From assembly GCA_963817785.1 (NCBI GenBank), contig CAWFPL010000008.1, positions 1 through 64,000 of the forward strand: DNA of 64,000 nt. The letters run 5' to 3'. Within the stretch, counting starts at the first letter, position 1. Every line of letters starts with the position of its first letter. The position numbers were made by a program, and so were the translations under genes. Origin of the DNA: JAKALD01 sp963817785 (lineage in GTDB: Bacteria > Pseudomonadota > Gammaproteobacteria > Burkholderiales > SG8-39). Under the pieces are notes generated by a model, which did no database searches, was not told the origin of the DNA, and saw only the letters and a list, made by a program, of their open reading frames with translations. Shown here one piece after another: positions 17,496-26,351 of this stretch.

Positions 17496-19299
17496 TCAGG
17501 CCGCCAGGAACTGGTCTTCCGACAGCGCCATCACCGCCGCGCCGCCCTCGACCACGCTCGCGCGCAGCCCCGGCGCCTGCGTGAGTACGTAGTCGCCGAA
17601 AAACCGCGCGGTCGCGATCTTCGCTTCGTAGAACGACTTGTCGCCCGCGCCCGATGCGAGGCGCCGCTCGGCGGCGAGCGCGGCGCGCGCCATCTGCCAG
17701 CCGCCGGCGACGATCCCCATTAGCTTGAGGAACGGCACCGCGCCCGCGAAGGCGACGCGCGGATCGGTGCCGGCCTTGGCGAGGATGAAATCGACGGCCT
17801 CGCCCACCGCGGTCGCGCCGGCGGCGAGCTGGGCGCGCAGCGCGCGGATGTCGGCATTGCCCGATTTCGCCAGCTCGGCGTCGAAGCCGCGCAGCAGGCC
17901 GAGCCAGCCCTTGACGGTGGCGCCCGCCTCGCGCGCGATCTTGCGCCCGACGAGGTCGTTCGCCTGGATGCCCGTGGTGCCCTCGTAGATCGTGGTGATG
18001 CGCGCGTCGCGCAGGTGCTGCGCGGCGCCCGTCTCCTCGATGAAGCCCATGCCGCCGTGCACCTGGATGCCGAGCGAGGCGACCTCGATGCCGGTCTCGG
18101 TGGACCAGCCCTTGACCACCGGGATCATGAGGTCGACGAAGGCCTGGTTGCGCTGCGCGCAGCGCGGCGTCCGGATGGCGCTGCGCGACGTCCATCGCAC
18201 GCCGCGACGACGTAGGCGAGCGCGCGCATCGCCTCGGTCTGCGCCTTCATCATCATCAGCATGCGGCGCACGTCCGGATGGCGGATGATCGGCACCGGCC
18301 TTGCCGCCGCCGGCGAGGTCGCGGCCCTGCACGCGCTCCTTGGCGTACGCGAGCGCCCGCTGGTAGGCGCGCTCCGCGATCGCCACGCCTTCCAGCCCGA
18401 CGCCGAAGCGCGCCGCGTTCATCATGATGAACATGTACTCGAGGCCCGGTTCTCCTCGCCCACCAGGTAGCCGACCGCGCCGTCCTTGTCGCCGAAGACC
18501 ATCACCGCGGTCGGACTGGCGTGGATGCCGAGCTTGTGCTCGATCGAGGCGCAGTGGCACGTCGTTGCGCGCGCCCAGGCGTGCCGTCGGCGATTGACCA
18601 GGAATTTCGGCACGACGAACAGCGAAATGCCCTTCACGCCCTCGGGCGCATCGGGCGTGCGCGCGAGCACCAGGTGCACGATGTTCTCGGTCAGGTCGTG
18701 CTCGCCGTAGGTGATGAAGATCTTCTGCCCGTTGATGCGATAATGGTCGCCCTCGCGCACGGCCTTGGTGCGCACCAGCGCGAGGTCCGAGCCCGCCTGC
18801 GGCTCGGTGAGGTTCATGGTGCCGGTCCAGGTGCCCGCGACCATCTTCGGCAGGAACGTCTTCTTCAGCGGCCCGGAGGCGGCGAGCAGCAGCGCCTCGA
18901 TCGCGCCTTGGGTGAGCAGCGGACAGAGCGAGAACGACATGTTGGCCGAGGCCACATCTCCGTGACCGGCGTGGCGACGAGCTTGGGCAGGCCCTGCCCG
19001 CCCCACTCCGGGTCGAGCGGCAGCCCGTTCCAGCCGCCCTCGACGTACTGGCGGTAGGCTTCCTTGAAGCCCTTGGGCGTGCGCACCGCGCCGTCCGCCC
19101 ACTGCGCGCCCTCCTGGTCGCCCGTGGCGTTGAGCGGATCGAGCACGCCGGTCGCGAACTTGCCCGCCTCGTCGAGGATCGCGTCCACCGTGTCCGGGGT
19201 CGCCTCCTCGAAGCCGGGCAGCTGCGCGACCTCCGCGAGGCCGGCCAGCTCGTTCAGCACGAAACGCATGTCCTTCAGCGGCGCGACGTAGCTGCTCAT
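17496..19299 (-). CDS. Acyl-CoA dehydrogenase with C-terminal extension, multiply frameshifted
   Basis: This is a long (about 600-residue) acyl-CoA dehydrogenase of the DmdC/FadE-like class. Recognisable parts lie in different frames. They are the start MSSYVAPLKDMRFVLNEL, the middle TWTGTMNLTEPQAGSDLALVRTKA, FIMMNAARFGVGLEGVAIAERAYQRALAYAKERVQGRD, and the C-terminal extension with SLGIQVHGGMGFIEETGAAQHLRDARITTIYEGTTGIQANDL. Frame changes occur near 18955, 18600, 18440 and 18300-18190, at least four indels in about 800 bases. It follows etfA by 28 bases, so EtfAB is its likely electron acceptor. Many errors in one short stretch suggest poor local sequence quality. True decay is the alternative. 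Confidence 0.85.
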
Positions 19300-19327
19300 G
19301 GCGACTCCTCGCTCGAGGATCGGGGTG

Positions 19328-20264
19328 CTACTTGTTCAGCTCTTCCACGACCTGCGGCACGACCTGGAACAGGTCGCCGACGATGCCGTAGTCGGCCACC
19401 TGGAAGATCGGCGCCTCCTCGTCCTTGTTGATGGCCACGATCACGCGGCTGTCCTTCATGCCTGCCAGGTGCTGGATGGCCCCGGAGATGCCGATCGCGA
19501 TGTACAGGTCGGGGGCGACGATCTTGCCGGTCTGCCCCACCTGCCAGTCGTTGGGCACGAAGCCCGCGTCCACCGCCGCACGCGAGGCGCCCATCGCCGC
19601 GCCCAGCTTGTCCGCCAGCGGCTCGAGCAGCTTGAAGTTCTCGCCCGAGCCCATGCCGCGCCCGCCCGAAACGACGATCCGCGCCGAGGTGAGCTCGGGA
19701 CGCTCGGACTTGGAGACTTCGCGCCCGACGAACGACGACAGTCCACCGTCGGCCGGCGCGGCGAGCGTTTCGACCGCCGCGGCTCCGCCGCTTGCGGCCA
19801 CGGCGTCGAAGCCGGTGGCGCGCACCGTGATCACCTTGATCGGGTCCTTCGATTGCACCGTGGCGATCGCGTTCCCGGCGTAGATCGGCCGCTCGAAAGT
19901 GTCCGGGGAGTCGACCGCGATGATCTCCGAGATCTGCTGCACGTCGAGCAGCGCCGCGACCCGCGGAAGCACGTTCTTGCCGTTCGAGGTTGCGGGCGCC
20001 ATGACGTGCGAGTAGCCCTTGGCCACCGACACCACGAGCGCGGCGACGTTCTCCGCCAGGAAATCATCGCAGGTGCGGCGCGTCGGCGTGCAGGACCTTC
20101 GCCACGCCCGCGATTTTCGCCGCGGCCGCGGCCGCGTCGCCTGCATTGTGGCCGGCAACCAGCACGTGGATGTCGCCGCCGATCTTCTGCGCGGCGGCCA
20201 CCGTGCTCAGCGTCGCCTTCTTGATCGACTTGTTGTCGTGTTCCGCTACTACCAGTATCGCCAT
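19328..20264 (-). CDS. etfA: Electron transfer flavoprotein alpha subunit (one frameshift)
   Basis: EtfA of about 311 residues. The N-terminal domain MAILVVAEHDNKSIKKATLSTVAAAQKI runs to ADAPHL and then shifts frame near 20068. It resumes with DFLAENVAALVVSVAKGYSHVMAPATSNGKNVLPRVAALLDV. The FAD-binding C-terminus is intact: ARIVVSGGRGMGSGENF, GQTGKIVAPDLYIAIGISGAIQHLAGM. The length is one base over a multiple of three. Its ATG overlaps the etfB stop (ATGA). It receives electrons from acyl-CoA dehydrogenases. Confidence 0.93.
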
Positions 20265-21016
20265 CAGATCACCTTGGCCTCATTCCGGAGTTTTTCGACC
20301 AGCGTCTTCGCATCGGGCACCTTGACGCCCGCCTGGCGCTTGGGCGGCTCGCTCACCTTGAGCGTCGCCAGGCGCGGCGCGACGTCGACTCCGAGCGCAT
20401 CGGGCTTGAGGTTCTCGAGCGGCTTCTTCTTCGCCTTCATGATGTTGGGCAGGGTCACGTAGCGCGGCTCGTTCAGGCGCAGGTCGGTGGTCACCACCGC
20501 CGGCAGCTTGATCGAGATGGTGTCCAGGCCGCCGTCGACCTCGCGCGTCACCTCGGCCTTGCCGCCGGCGACCTTCAGCTTCGAGGCGAAGGTCGCCTGC
20601 GCCCAGCCGAGTCAGCGCGGCGAGCATCTGCCCGGTCTGGTTGGCAGTCGTCGTCGATCGCCTGCTTGCCCAGGATCACCAGCCCCGGCGACTCCTTGTC
20701 GCACACCGCCTTGAGGAGCTTGGCGACCGCGAGCGGCTGCAGCTCGGCGTCGCTCTCGACCAGGATGGCGCGGTCGGCGCCGAGCGCGAGCGCGGTGCGC
20801 AGCGTCTCCTGGCAGGCCTGCGGCGCCGCAGGACACCGCCACGATCTCGGTGGCGACGCCCGCTTCCTTGAGGCGCACCGCCTCCTCCACGGCGATCTCG
20901 TCGAACGGGTTCATCGACATCTTCACGTTCGCGGTCTCGACGCCGCTGCCGTCCGCCTTGACGCGCACCTTGACGTTGTAATCGACCACGCGCTTGACGC
21001 TGACCAGGACTTTCAT
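20264..21016 (-). CDS. etfB: Electron transfer flavoprotein beta subunit (compensating frameshifts)
   Basis: EtfB of 250 codons overall. The start MKVLVSVKRVVDYNVKVRVKADG and MSMNPFDEIAVEEAVRLKE are in frame. The conserved middle is found in other frames between about 20830 and 20590, including the GKQAIDDD-like segment and QTGQMLAALTR. The C-terminus from REVDGGLDTISIKLPAVVTTDLRLNEPRYVTLPNIMKAKKKP is back in the original frame. At least three small indels cancel out in length. It is the first gene of the etfB-etfA-acyl-CoA dehydrogenase operon. Confidence 0.9.
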
Positions 21017-21107
21017 GGGCGGAAATGTGCTCGGGGGGAATGTGCAATTATAGCGGCGCGGCCTGGCAGGGTCAGCGTTTCAAACAGGGAAGGCCGCGGA
21101 GATTCGC

Positions 21108-21650
21108 ATGCATTGGACCGGAGAATTGATCTGGATCCACGTCGCCGACGGAGCCTCGGCCCCGATGCGGGCGCTGGCGGAAGCGAGCCTGCTCGAGGGC
21201 GTCGGCATCGAGGGCGACCGGTATGCCACGCGCCGAGGCACCTACTCTCCCAGGCATCACATCGACCGCCAGGTGACGCTGATCGAGGAGGAGACGCTCG
21301 TCGCCCTGGCGCGCGACCACGGCATCGCGCTCGCGCCGCACGAGCACCGGCGCAATCTCACCACCCGCGGGGTGGCGCTCAACCATCTGGTGGGCCGCTA
21401 CTTTTCGATCGGCGATTGCGTCCTGTACGGCGGGCGGCTCAACGTGCCTTGCCGCTACCTCGAGGACCTGCTGGGGAAAAAGGTCTTCAAGCCGCTCATC
21501 AATCGCTCGGGCCTGAACTGCCGGGTGCTGCTCGGCGGCGCGATCCGCCCCGGCGACCCGATCGAGCCGCGCGAGCCGCAAGCGCTCGACCCGGCCTTGC
21601 GCGCCGCGAACGAGGCGGTGCCGCTCGAGCGCCCGCCCGAGGCCTGGTAG
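21108..21650 (+). CDS. MOSC-domain protein
   Basis: A 180-residue stand-alone MOSC domain. Conserved features are GIEGDRYA near the N-terminus, HEHRRNLTTRGVALNHLVGRYFSIGDCVL, and a central Cys in NVPCRYLEDL that may be the molybdenum-cofactor sulfur or metal ligand. MOSC proteins handle sulfurated molybdopterin or reduce N-hydroxylated compounds. It is divergent from etfB across 91 bases and abuts the stop of the convergent acyl-CoA ligase. Confidence 0.85.
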   Translation: MHWTGELIWIHVADGASAPMRALAEASLLEGVGIEGDRYATRRGTYSPRHHIDRQVTLIEEETLVALARDHGIALAPHEHRRNLTTRGVALNHLVGRYFSIGDCVLYGGRLNVPCRYLEDLLGKKVFKPLINRSGLNCRVLLGGAIRPGDPIEPREPQALDPALRAANEAVPLERPPEAW

Positions 21651-23741
21651 TCAGGCCCGCTCGACGAGCGCGTCCACCGCGAGCGCGCCGCGGCCCTTCT
21701 CGAACAGCATCACCGGGTTCACGTCCACGGACGCGATGCTTCCGCGCCAGGCGAGCATCGCGTCGCCGAGCCTGACCGCCATCCGCGCGAAGGCGTCCGT
21801 GTCGAGCGCCGGCTGGCCGCGCACCCCGGCGAACAGCGGCGCGATGCGCAGCCGGCCGAGCGCGCCCAGCACGTCGTCCTCGGAGAACGGCGGCAGCAGC
21901 AGCTGAAAATCCTTCAGCGCCTCGAGGTAGATGCCGCCGTCGCCCACCAGCACCACCGGCCCGAACAGGGGATCGACGCGCGCGCCGAGCGCAAGCTCGC
22001 GCCGGCCCTTCGCCATGCGCGCCACCACGACGCCCTCGAAGCGCGCGCCGAGCTCGGCGAGCCGCTTCGACTGGCGCCCGAACTGCGCGGCCGCGGCACC
22101 CGCATCGGCGATGCCGAGCGCGACCAGGCCGAGCTCGGTCTTGTGCGGCGCATCGCGCGAGCAGGCCTTGAGCGCCACCGGAGCACCCAGCGCGCCAACA
22201 GCCGCGCGCACCTCGTCCTCGCTCCGGCACAGGCGGTGCTCGACGGCGGCGATCCCGGCCGCCGCGAGCAGCGCCAGGCTCTGCGCCTCGTTCAGGAATC
22301 CGCTCTCGCCCTCCGGCACCGCCGGCGCGCGCGCTTGCGGCTGCGGCCGCAGACCCTTGCGCATGAGCGCACTGTGCGCAGCGAGCTGCGCGAGCGCGCC
22401 GATCGCCTCGCGCTCGCGCGCGTAGGCGGGCAGGCCGACCCGCTCGAACTCGCCGCGCACCTCGGGCTGCGGCGCGGCGAGCACCACCGCGCGGCCGGTC
22501 GCCTGCGCGTGCGCCGCGAAGTCGCGCGCGAAGCCCGGCACGTCGTAGCCGGTGCCGGCGACCGGCAGCGCGACCATAGCGAGGTCGCTGTCCACCTCGG
22601 CGAGGATCGGCAGCGCTCGCGCGAACAGGTCGGGCGAGCCGAGGAGCGCGCCGGTGACATCGAGCGGGTTGGTCGCGGTGGCGAAGCCGGGCAGCACCGC
22701 CGCCAGCCGGGTGCGTGCCGGCGGCCCGATCTCCGCCAGCGGCAGCCCGAACTCCTCGGCGGCATCGGCCGCCATGACGCAGCTCGCGCCCGAATTGCTG
22801 AGAGCGACGAAGCGCGCCGCCCTGGGCCGCCAGCCCTTCAGGTAGAGCGGCCCCGCAGCGACCAGCGCGTGCGGGTCGGGCACGCGCCAGATCGCATGCT
22901 GCGCGAAGAACGCGTCCACCACGCGGTCCTCGCTCGCCAGCGCGCCGGTGTGCGAGCTCGCCGCGCGCCGGCCGCTCTCGGTGCGCCCTGCCTTCACCGC
23001 GACGATCGGCAGGCCGCGCTCTCGCGCGCGCTCGGCGGCGGCCGCGAGCACCTCCGGCTTGGGAATCGCCTCCATGTAGAGCAGCAGCAGCCGCACGCCC
23101 TCCTCGCCGGCGATCTCGAGCGCGAGGTCGGCCACGGTGACGTCGGCCTCGTTGCCGGTGGCGTGCACGTGGCGCACGTGGAGCCCGCGCTGGCGCGCGA
23201 GCGCGTAGATCGCCTGCGAGCAGGCGCCGCTCTGGCTGACGATCGCCACCGGGCCGTCGCGCGCCTCGATCTCGTGGAACACGGTGGAGAAATTGGCCAC
23301 CGCGCCGGTGGCGAAGTTCGCCAGCCCCTGGCAATTGGGGCCGACCAGCCGCATGCCCGAGGCGCGCGCCGCCGCGAGCATGCGATCCTGCAGCGCGCGT
23401 CCCTCGGCGCCGAGCTCGCCGAAGCCCGAGGCCATGACCACGGCGACCTGCGCGCCGCGCGCCGCGCAGGCCTCGACCGCGCGCACCGCCTCCTCGCCCG
23501 AGACCGCGACGATCGCGAGGTCGGGCGCTTCGGGCAGGGAAGCGACGTCGGCGTAGGTCTTCAAGCCCTGCACCTCGGCGCGCGCCGGATTGATCGGGTA
23601 GATTACGCCGCCGTAGCCGTAGCGCCGCATATAGAGAATCGGCCGGCCGCCGACCTTGTGCGGATTGTCGGACGCGCCGACGATCGCCACGGAGCGCGGC
23701 GCGAGCGCGGCTTTGAGGCCGGAGGCGTGCTGGGGTTTCAT
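21651..23741 (-). CDS. NDP-forming acyl-CoA ligase (acetate-CoA ligase family, fused alpha-beta)
   Basis: A 696-residue ADP-forming acyl-CoA synthetase. The CoA-binding domain starts SVAIVGASDNPHKVGGRPI. Succinyl-CoA-ligase-like domains follow, with GPNCQG, SQSGACSQ and the phospho-histidine motif SHTGALASED. The ATP-grasp domain comes last (FLNEAQSLALLAAAGI, then VALKACSRDAPHKTELG). It interconverts acyl-CoA and acid plus ATP. ATG 23741 fits family N-termini; ATG 23777 would add 12 residues. Substrate is not predictable. It is convergent with the MOSC gene. Confidence 0.87.
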   Translation of the reverse strand: MKPQHASGLKAALAPRSVAIVGASDNPHKVGGRPILYMRRYGYGGVIYPINPARAEVQGLKTYADVASLPEAPDLAIVAVSGEEAVRAVEACAARGAQVAVVMASGFGELGAEGRALQDRMLAAARASGMRLVGPNCQGLANFATGAVANFSTVFHEIEARDGPVAIVSQSGACSQAIYALARQRGLHVRHVHATGNEADVTVADLALEIAGEEGVRLLLLYMEAIPKPEVLAAAAERARERGLPIVAVKAGRTESGRRAASSHTGALASEDRVVDAFFAQHAIWRVPDPHALVAAGPLYLKGWRPRAARFVALSNSGASCVMAADAAEEFGLPLAEIGPPARTRLAAVLPGFATATNPLDVTGALLGSPDLFARALPILAEVDSDLAMVALPVAGTGYDVPGFARDFAAHAQATGRAVVLAAPQPEVRGEFERVGLPAYAREREAIGALAQLAAHSALMRKGLRPQPQARAPAVPEGESGFLNEAQSLALLAAAGIAAVEHRLCRSEDEVRAAVGALGAPVALKACSRDAPHKTELGLVALGIADAGAAAAQFGRQSKRLAELGARFEGVVVARMAKGRRELALGARVDPLFGPVVLVGDGGIYLEALKDFQLLLPPFSEDDVLGALGRLRIAPLFAGVRGQPALDTDAFARMAVRLGDAMLAWRGSIASVDVNPVMLFEKGRGALAVDALVERA

Positions 23742-23806
23742 CGGCGCGGATGGATGCGAAGGGCGGCGGACCGGCATTCTAGTCCGCCCGCGAAAGGGGA
23801 CGTTTC

Positions 23807-24679
23807 TTGAGCTGGTCGATTCCGGCGCGCGCGGTGCTCGCCGCCGTGCTGATCAACATCCTGTGGGGCGGCAACCCGGTCGCGCTGAAGATCGCGCTCG
23901 AGGCGTTCCCGCCGCTCTGGAGCGGCTTGCTGCGCTTCGCGCTGGGCAGCGCCTGCGTCGCCGCCTGGGCGCGCTACGCGCGCATTCCGCTGCGGCCCGC
24001 GCGTCACGAATGGCCCGCGCTGCTCGGCATCGGCGTGCTCTTTACGCTGCAGCTCGCCATGATGAATATCGGGTTCGAGCACACCAGCGCGGTGAACGGC
24101 GCCGTGCTCATCGCGACCAATCCCCTGTTCGGGGTGCTGTTCGCGCACTTCCTGGTGCCCGGCGACCGGTTGCGGCCCGGGCGCGCGCTGGGCGCCCTGG
24201 TCGCCTTCGCCGGCACCGCGCTCGTGCTCACGCGCGGCGCCGGCCAGGGGGGCGGCGCGGGCCTCGGCGACTGGATCGTGCTCGCGAGCGCCTGCCTGCT
24301 GGGGTTGCGCCTGGCCCTCAGCGGCCGCGTGCTGCGGGGCGTGAACGCGGTGCGGCTGACTTTCTGGCAGATGGTGATCTCGCTGCCGCTGTTCGCCGCC
24401 GGCGCGCTCGCATCGGAGACGGTGCACCTGGAGCGCATCGGCGTCGCCCCGGTGGCAGGCATCCTCTACCAGGGCGTGGTGATCGCAGGCCTCGCCTTCA
24501 CGGTCAACTTCCAGCTCATCCGGCGCTACACGCCGAGCGTGGTGATCAGCTTCAACTTCCTCGCCCCCGTGACCGGCGTGCTGCTCGGCAGCTGGATGCT
24601 GGGCGAGACCGTCACCGCGGGCCTGGTCGGCGGCATGCTGCTGGTCGCCGCCGGCCTCGTGCTGATCGCGCGCAGGTGA
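23807..24679 (+). CDS. EamA/DMT-family permease
   Basis: A 290-residue inner-membrane transporter with ten predicted hydrophobic helices in two EamA repeats. Repeat 1 starts ILWGGNPVALKIALEAFPPLWSGLLRF, and repeat 2 starts around LGDWIVLASACLLGLRLALSGR. The C-terminal repeat contains the typical FNFLAPVTGVLLGSWMLGETVT. The start is TTG 23807 with AAAGGGGA seven bases upstream. Proteins of this family export amino acids or metabolites, and the substrate is unknown. Confidence 0.87.
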   Translation: MSWSIPARAVLAAVLINILWGGNPVALKIALEAFPPLWSGLLRFALGSACVAAWARYARIPLRPARHEWPALLGIGVLFTLQLAMMNIGFEHTSAVNGAVLIATNPLFGVLFAHFLVPGDRLRPGRALGALVAFAGTALVLTRGAGQGGGAGLGDWIVLASACLLGLRLALSGRVLRGVNAVRLTFWQMVISLPLFAAGALASETVHLERIGVAPVAGILYQGVVIAGLAFTVNFQLIRRYTPSVVISFNFLAPVTGVLLGSWMLGETVTAGLVGGMLLVAAGLVLIARR

Positions 24680-24741
24680 CGGCGGGCGCTGCGAAACTCC
24701 GGCACGGCACGCTCGCCGCCGCCACTACAATGTACCGGATC

Positions 24742-25131
24742 ATGGCCTCTACCGCCGATCCGACGCCGCCGCCCGGCCCCGAGAAGATCTACCGCGACAA
24801 GCTCGCCGCGGGCCGCTTCGAGATCCAGCGCTGCGCGGCCTGCGCGAAGCACGTGTTCTACCCGCGCGTGCTGTGCCCGCACTGCGGCGCGGATCGCCTG
24901 GAATGGATGCGCCCGAGCGGCCGCGGCACCGTGTACTCGAGCACGGTGGTGCGCCGCCGGCCCGCCGATGGCGGCGACTACAATGTCGTGCTGATCGATC
25001 TCGAGGAGGGCGTGCGCATGATGAGCCGGGTCGCCGGCATCGCGCCGCAGGCGGTCGCCATCGGCCTGCGCGTGCAGGCGCGCATCGCCGGCGAAGGCGA
25101 TGCAGCGCTGGTGGAGTTCGTGCCGGCATGA
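24742..25131 (+). CDS. DUF35 OB-fold protein with rubredoxin-like zinc ribbon
   Basis: A 129-residue partner protein for thiolase-like enzymes. Four zinc-ligand cysteines are visible (Cys31, 34, 45, 48 in CAACAKHVFYPRVLCPHC), followed by an OB-fold (RGTVYSSTVVRR...VVLIDLEEGVRMMSRV). Such proteins form complexes with Ltp2-type lyases or thiolases and help bind the acyl-CoA. ATG 24742 is chosen; ATG 24730 overlaps the -10-like TACAAT (24726-24731). It overlaps the following gene by ATGA, consistent with a stoichiometric complex. Confidence 0.88.
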   Translation: MASTADPTPPPGPEKIYRDKLAAGRFEIQRCAACAKHVFYPRVLCPHCGADRLEWMRPSGRGTVYSSTVVRRRPADGGDYNVVLIDLEEGVRMMSRVAGIAPQAVAIGLRVQARIAGEGDAALVEFVPA

Positions 25132-26294
25132 GCGGCTCGCTGCGCGGTTCGGCCGCGGTCGCAGGCGTCGGGCTCGCCGGCTGCGGCGAGGCGCCGGGAT
25201 GGTCCGAGACCGAGATCATGGCGGCGGCGGCGAAGAACGCGCTCGCCGACGCGGGATTGACGACGCGCGACGTCGACGGCGTCGTCGTGGCGAGCACCAA
25301 CATCTTCATGTCGGGACTGGCGTTCGCGGAGCAGCTCGGCATCCGTCCGCGCTTCACCGATTCGACGATGGTCGGCGGCTCGTCCTTCGTCGGCCATCTC
25401 ATTCCGGCGGCGCTCGCGTTGCAGGCTGGCCTCGCGGACGTCGTCCTGGTGGCCTACGGCTCTAACCAGCGCACCGGCGTCGGCCGCGGCGAAACGGCGA
25501 AATACAAGGCGGCGCTCGATCCGCAGCCCTTCGAGCATCCCTACAAGCCGTTCAATCCGCCCACCTCCTACGCGCTCGCGGCGGCGCGCCACATGCACCA
25601 GTACGGCACCACGCGCGAGCAGCTCGCCGAGGTCGCGGTCGCGGCGCGCAAATGGGCGCAGCTCAATCCCGAGGCGTTCGCGCGCGAGCCGCTCGTCGTG
25701 CAGGACGTCCTCGCCTCGCGCATGGTTTCCGACCCGCTCACGGTGCGCGACTGCTGCCTGGTCACCGACGGCGGCGGTGCCTACGTGATGGTGCGCGCGG
25801 AGCGCGCGAAGGACTTCCCCAAGCCCCCGGTCTACCTGCTCGGTGCGGCCGCGGCACACTGGCACCGCCAGATCTCCTCCATGCCCGACCTCACGATGAG
25901 CGCCGCCAGCGAGTCCGGCGCGCGCGCCTTCCAGATGGCCGGCTTGCGCCCGGCCGACGTCGACGTGCTCGAGCTGTACGACGCCTTCACCATCAACACG
26001 ATCCTGTTCCTCGAGGACCTGGGCTTCTGCGCCAAGGGCGAAGGCGGTGCCTTCGTCTCGGGCGGGCGCATCGCGCCGGGAGGCGCCCTCCCGGTCAATA
26101 CGAACGGCGGCGGGCTGTCCTGCGTGCACCCCGGGATGTACGGGATCTTCCTGGTGGTCGAAGCGGTGCGACAATTGCGGGGCGAGGCCGGGGCGCGCCA
26201 GGTGGAAGGCGCCGAAGTGGCGCTCGCGCACGGCAACGGCGGCGTGCTTTCGAGCCAGATTACCGCCCTGTTCGGCACCGGAGCTGCGTTATGA
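25128..26294 (+). CDS. Thiolase-fold enzyme lacking the catalytic cysteines (Ltp2-like)
   Basis: A 388-residue thiolase superfamily protein of the lipid-transfer/SCP-x group. The position of the nucleophilic Cys reads TMVGGSSFVGHL, with no Cys. The C-terminal Cys-Gly motif is replaced by AHGNGGVLSSQ. The catalytic-His loop NTNGGGLSCVHPGMYG is kept. Cys-less relatives such as Ltp2 act with DUF35 partners as retro-aldolases on 3-hydroxyacyl-CoA (known for steroid side chains), which fits the coupled DUF35 gene upstream. The actual substrate is inference. Confidence 0.82.
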   Translation: MSGSLRGSAAVAGVGLAGCGEAPGWSETEIMAAAAKNALADAGLTTRDVDGVVVASTNIFMSGLAFAEQLGIRPRFTDSTMVGGSSFVGHLIPAALALQAGLADVVLVAYGSNQRTGVGRGETAKYKAALDPQPFEHPYKPFNPPTSYALAAARHMHQYGTTREQLAEVAVAARKWAQLNPEAFAREPLVVQDVLASRMVSDPLTVRDCCLVTDGGGAYVMVRAERAKDFPKPPVYLLGAAAAHWHRQISSMPDLTMSAASESGARAFQMAGLRPADVDVLELYDAFTINTILFLEDLGFCAKGEGGAFVSGGRIAPGGALPVNTNGGGLSCVHPGMYGIFLVVEAVRQLRGEAGARQVEGAEVALAHGNGGVLSSQITALFGTGAAL

Positions 26295-26341
26295 CCGACC
26301 TTACCCGCGCGAAGATTCCCTCCCTGCGCGATCCTTCCTGA
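26291..26341 (+). other. 16-codon ORF overlapping the thiolase-like stop
   Basis: ATG 26291 overlaps the upstream TGA (ATGA) and reads MTDLTRAKIPSLRDPS before a TGA at 26341. The coupling geometry is exactly that of a real operon gene, but the product is only 16 residues. It could be the leftover N-terminus of a gene lost by internal deletion between the thiolase and SDR genes, or a leader peptide. Not recognised. Confidence 0.3.
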
Positions 26342-26351
26342 GGGACTGACG

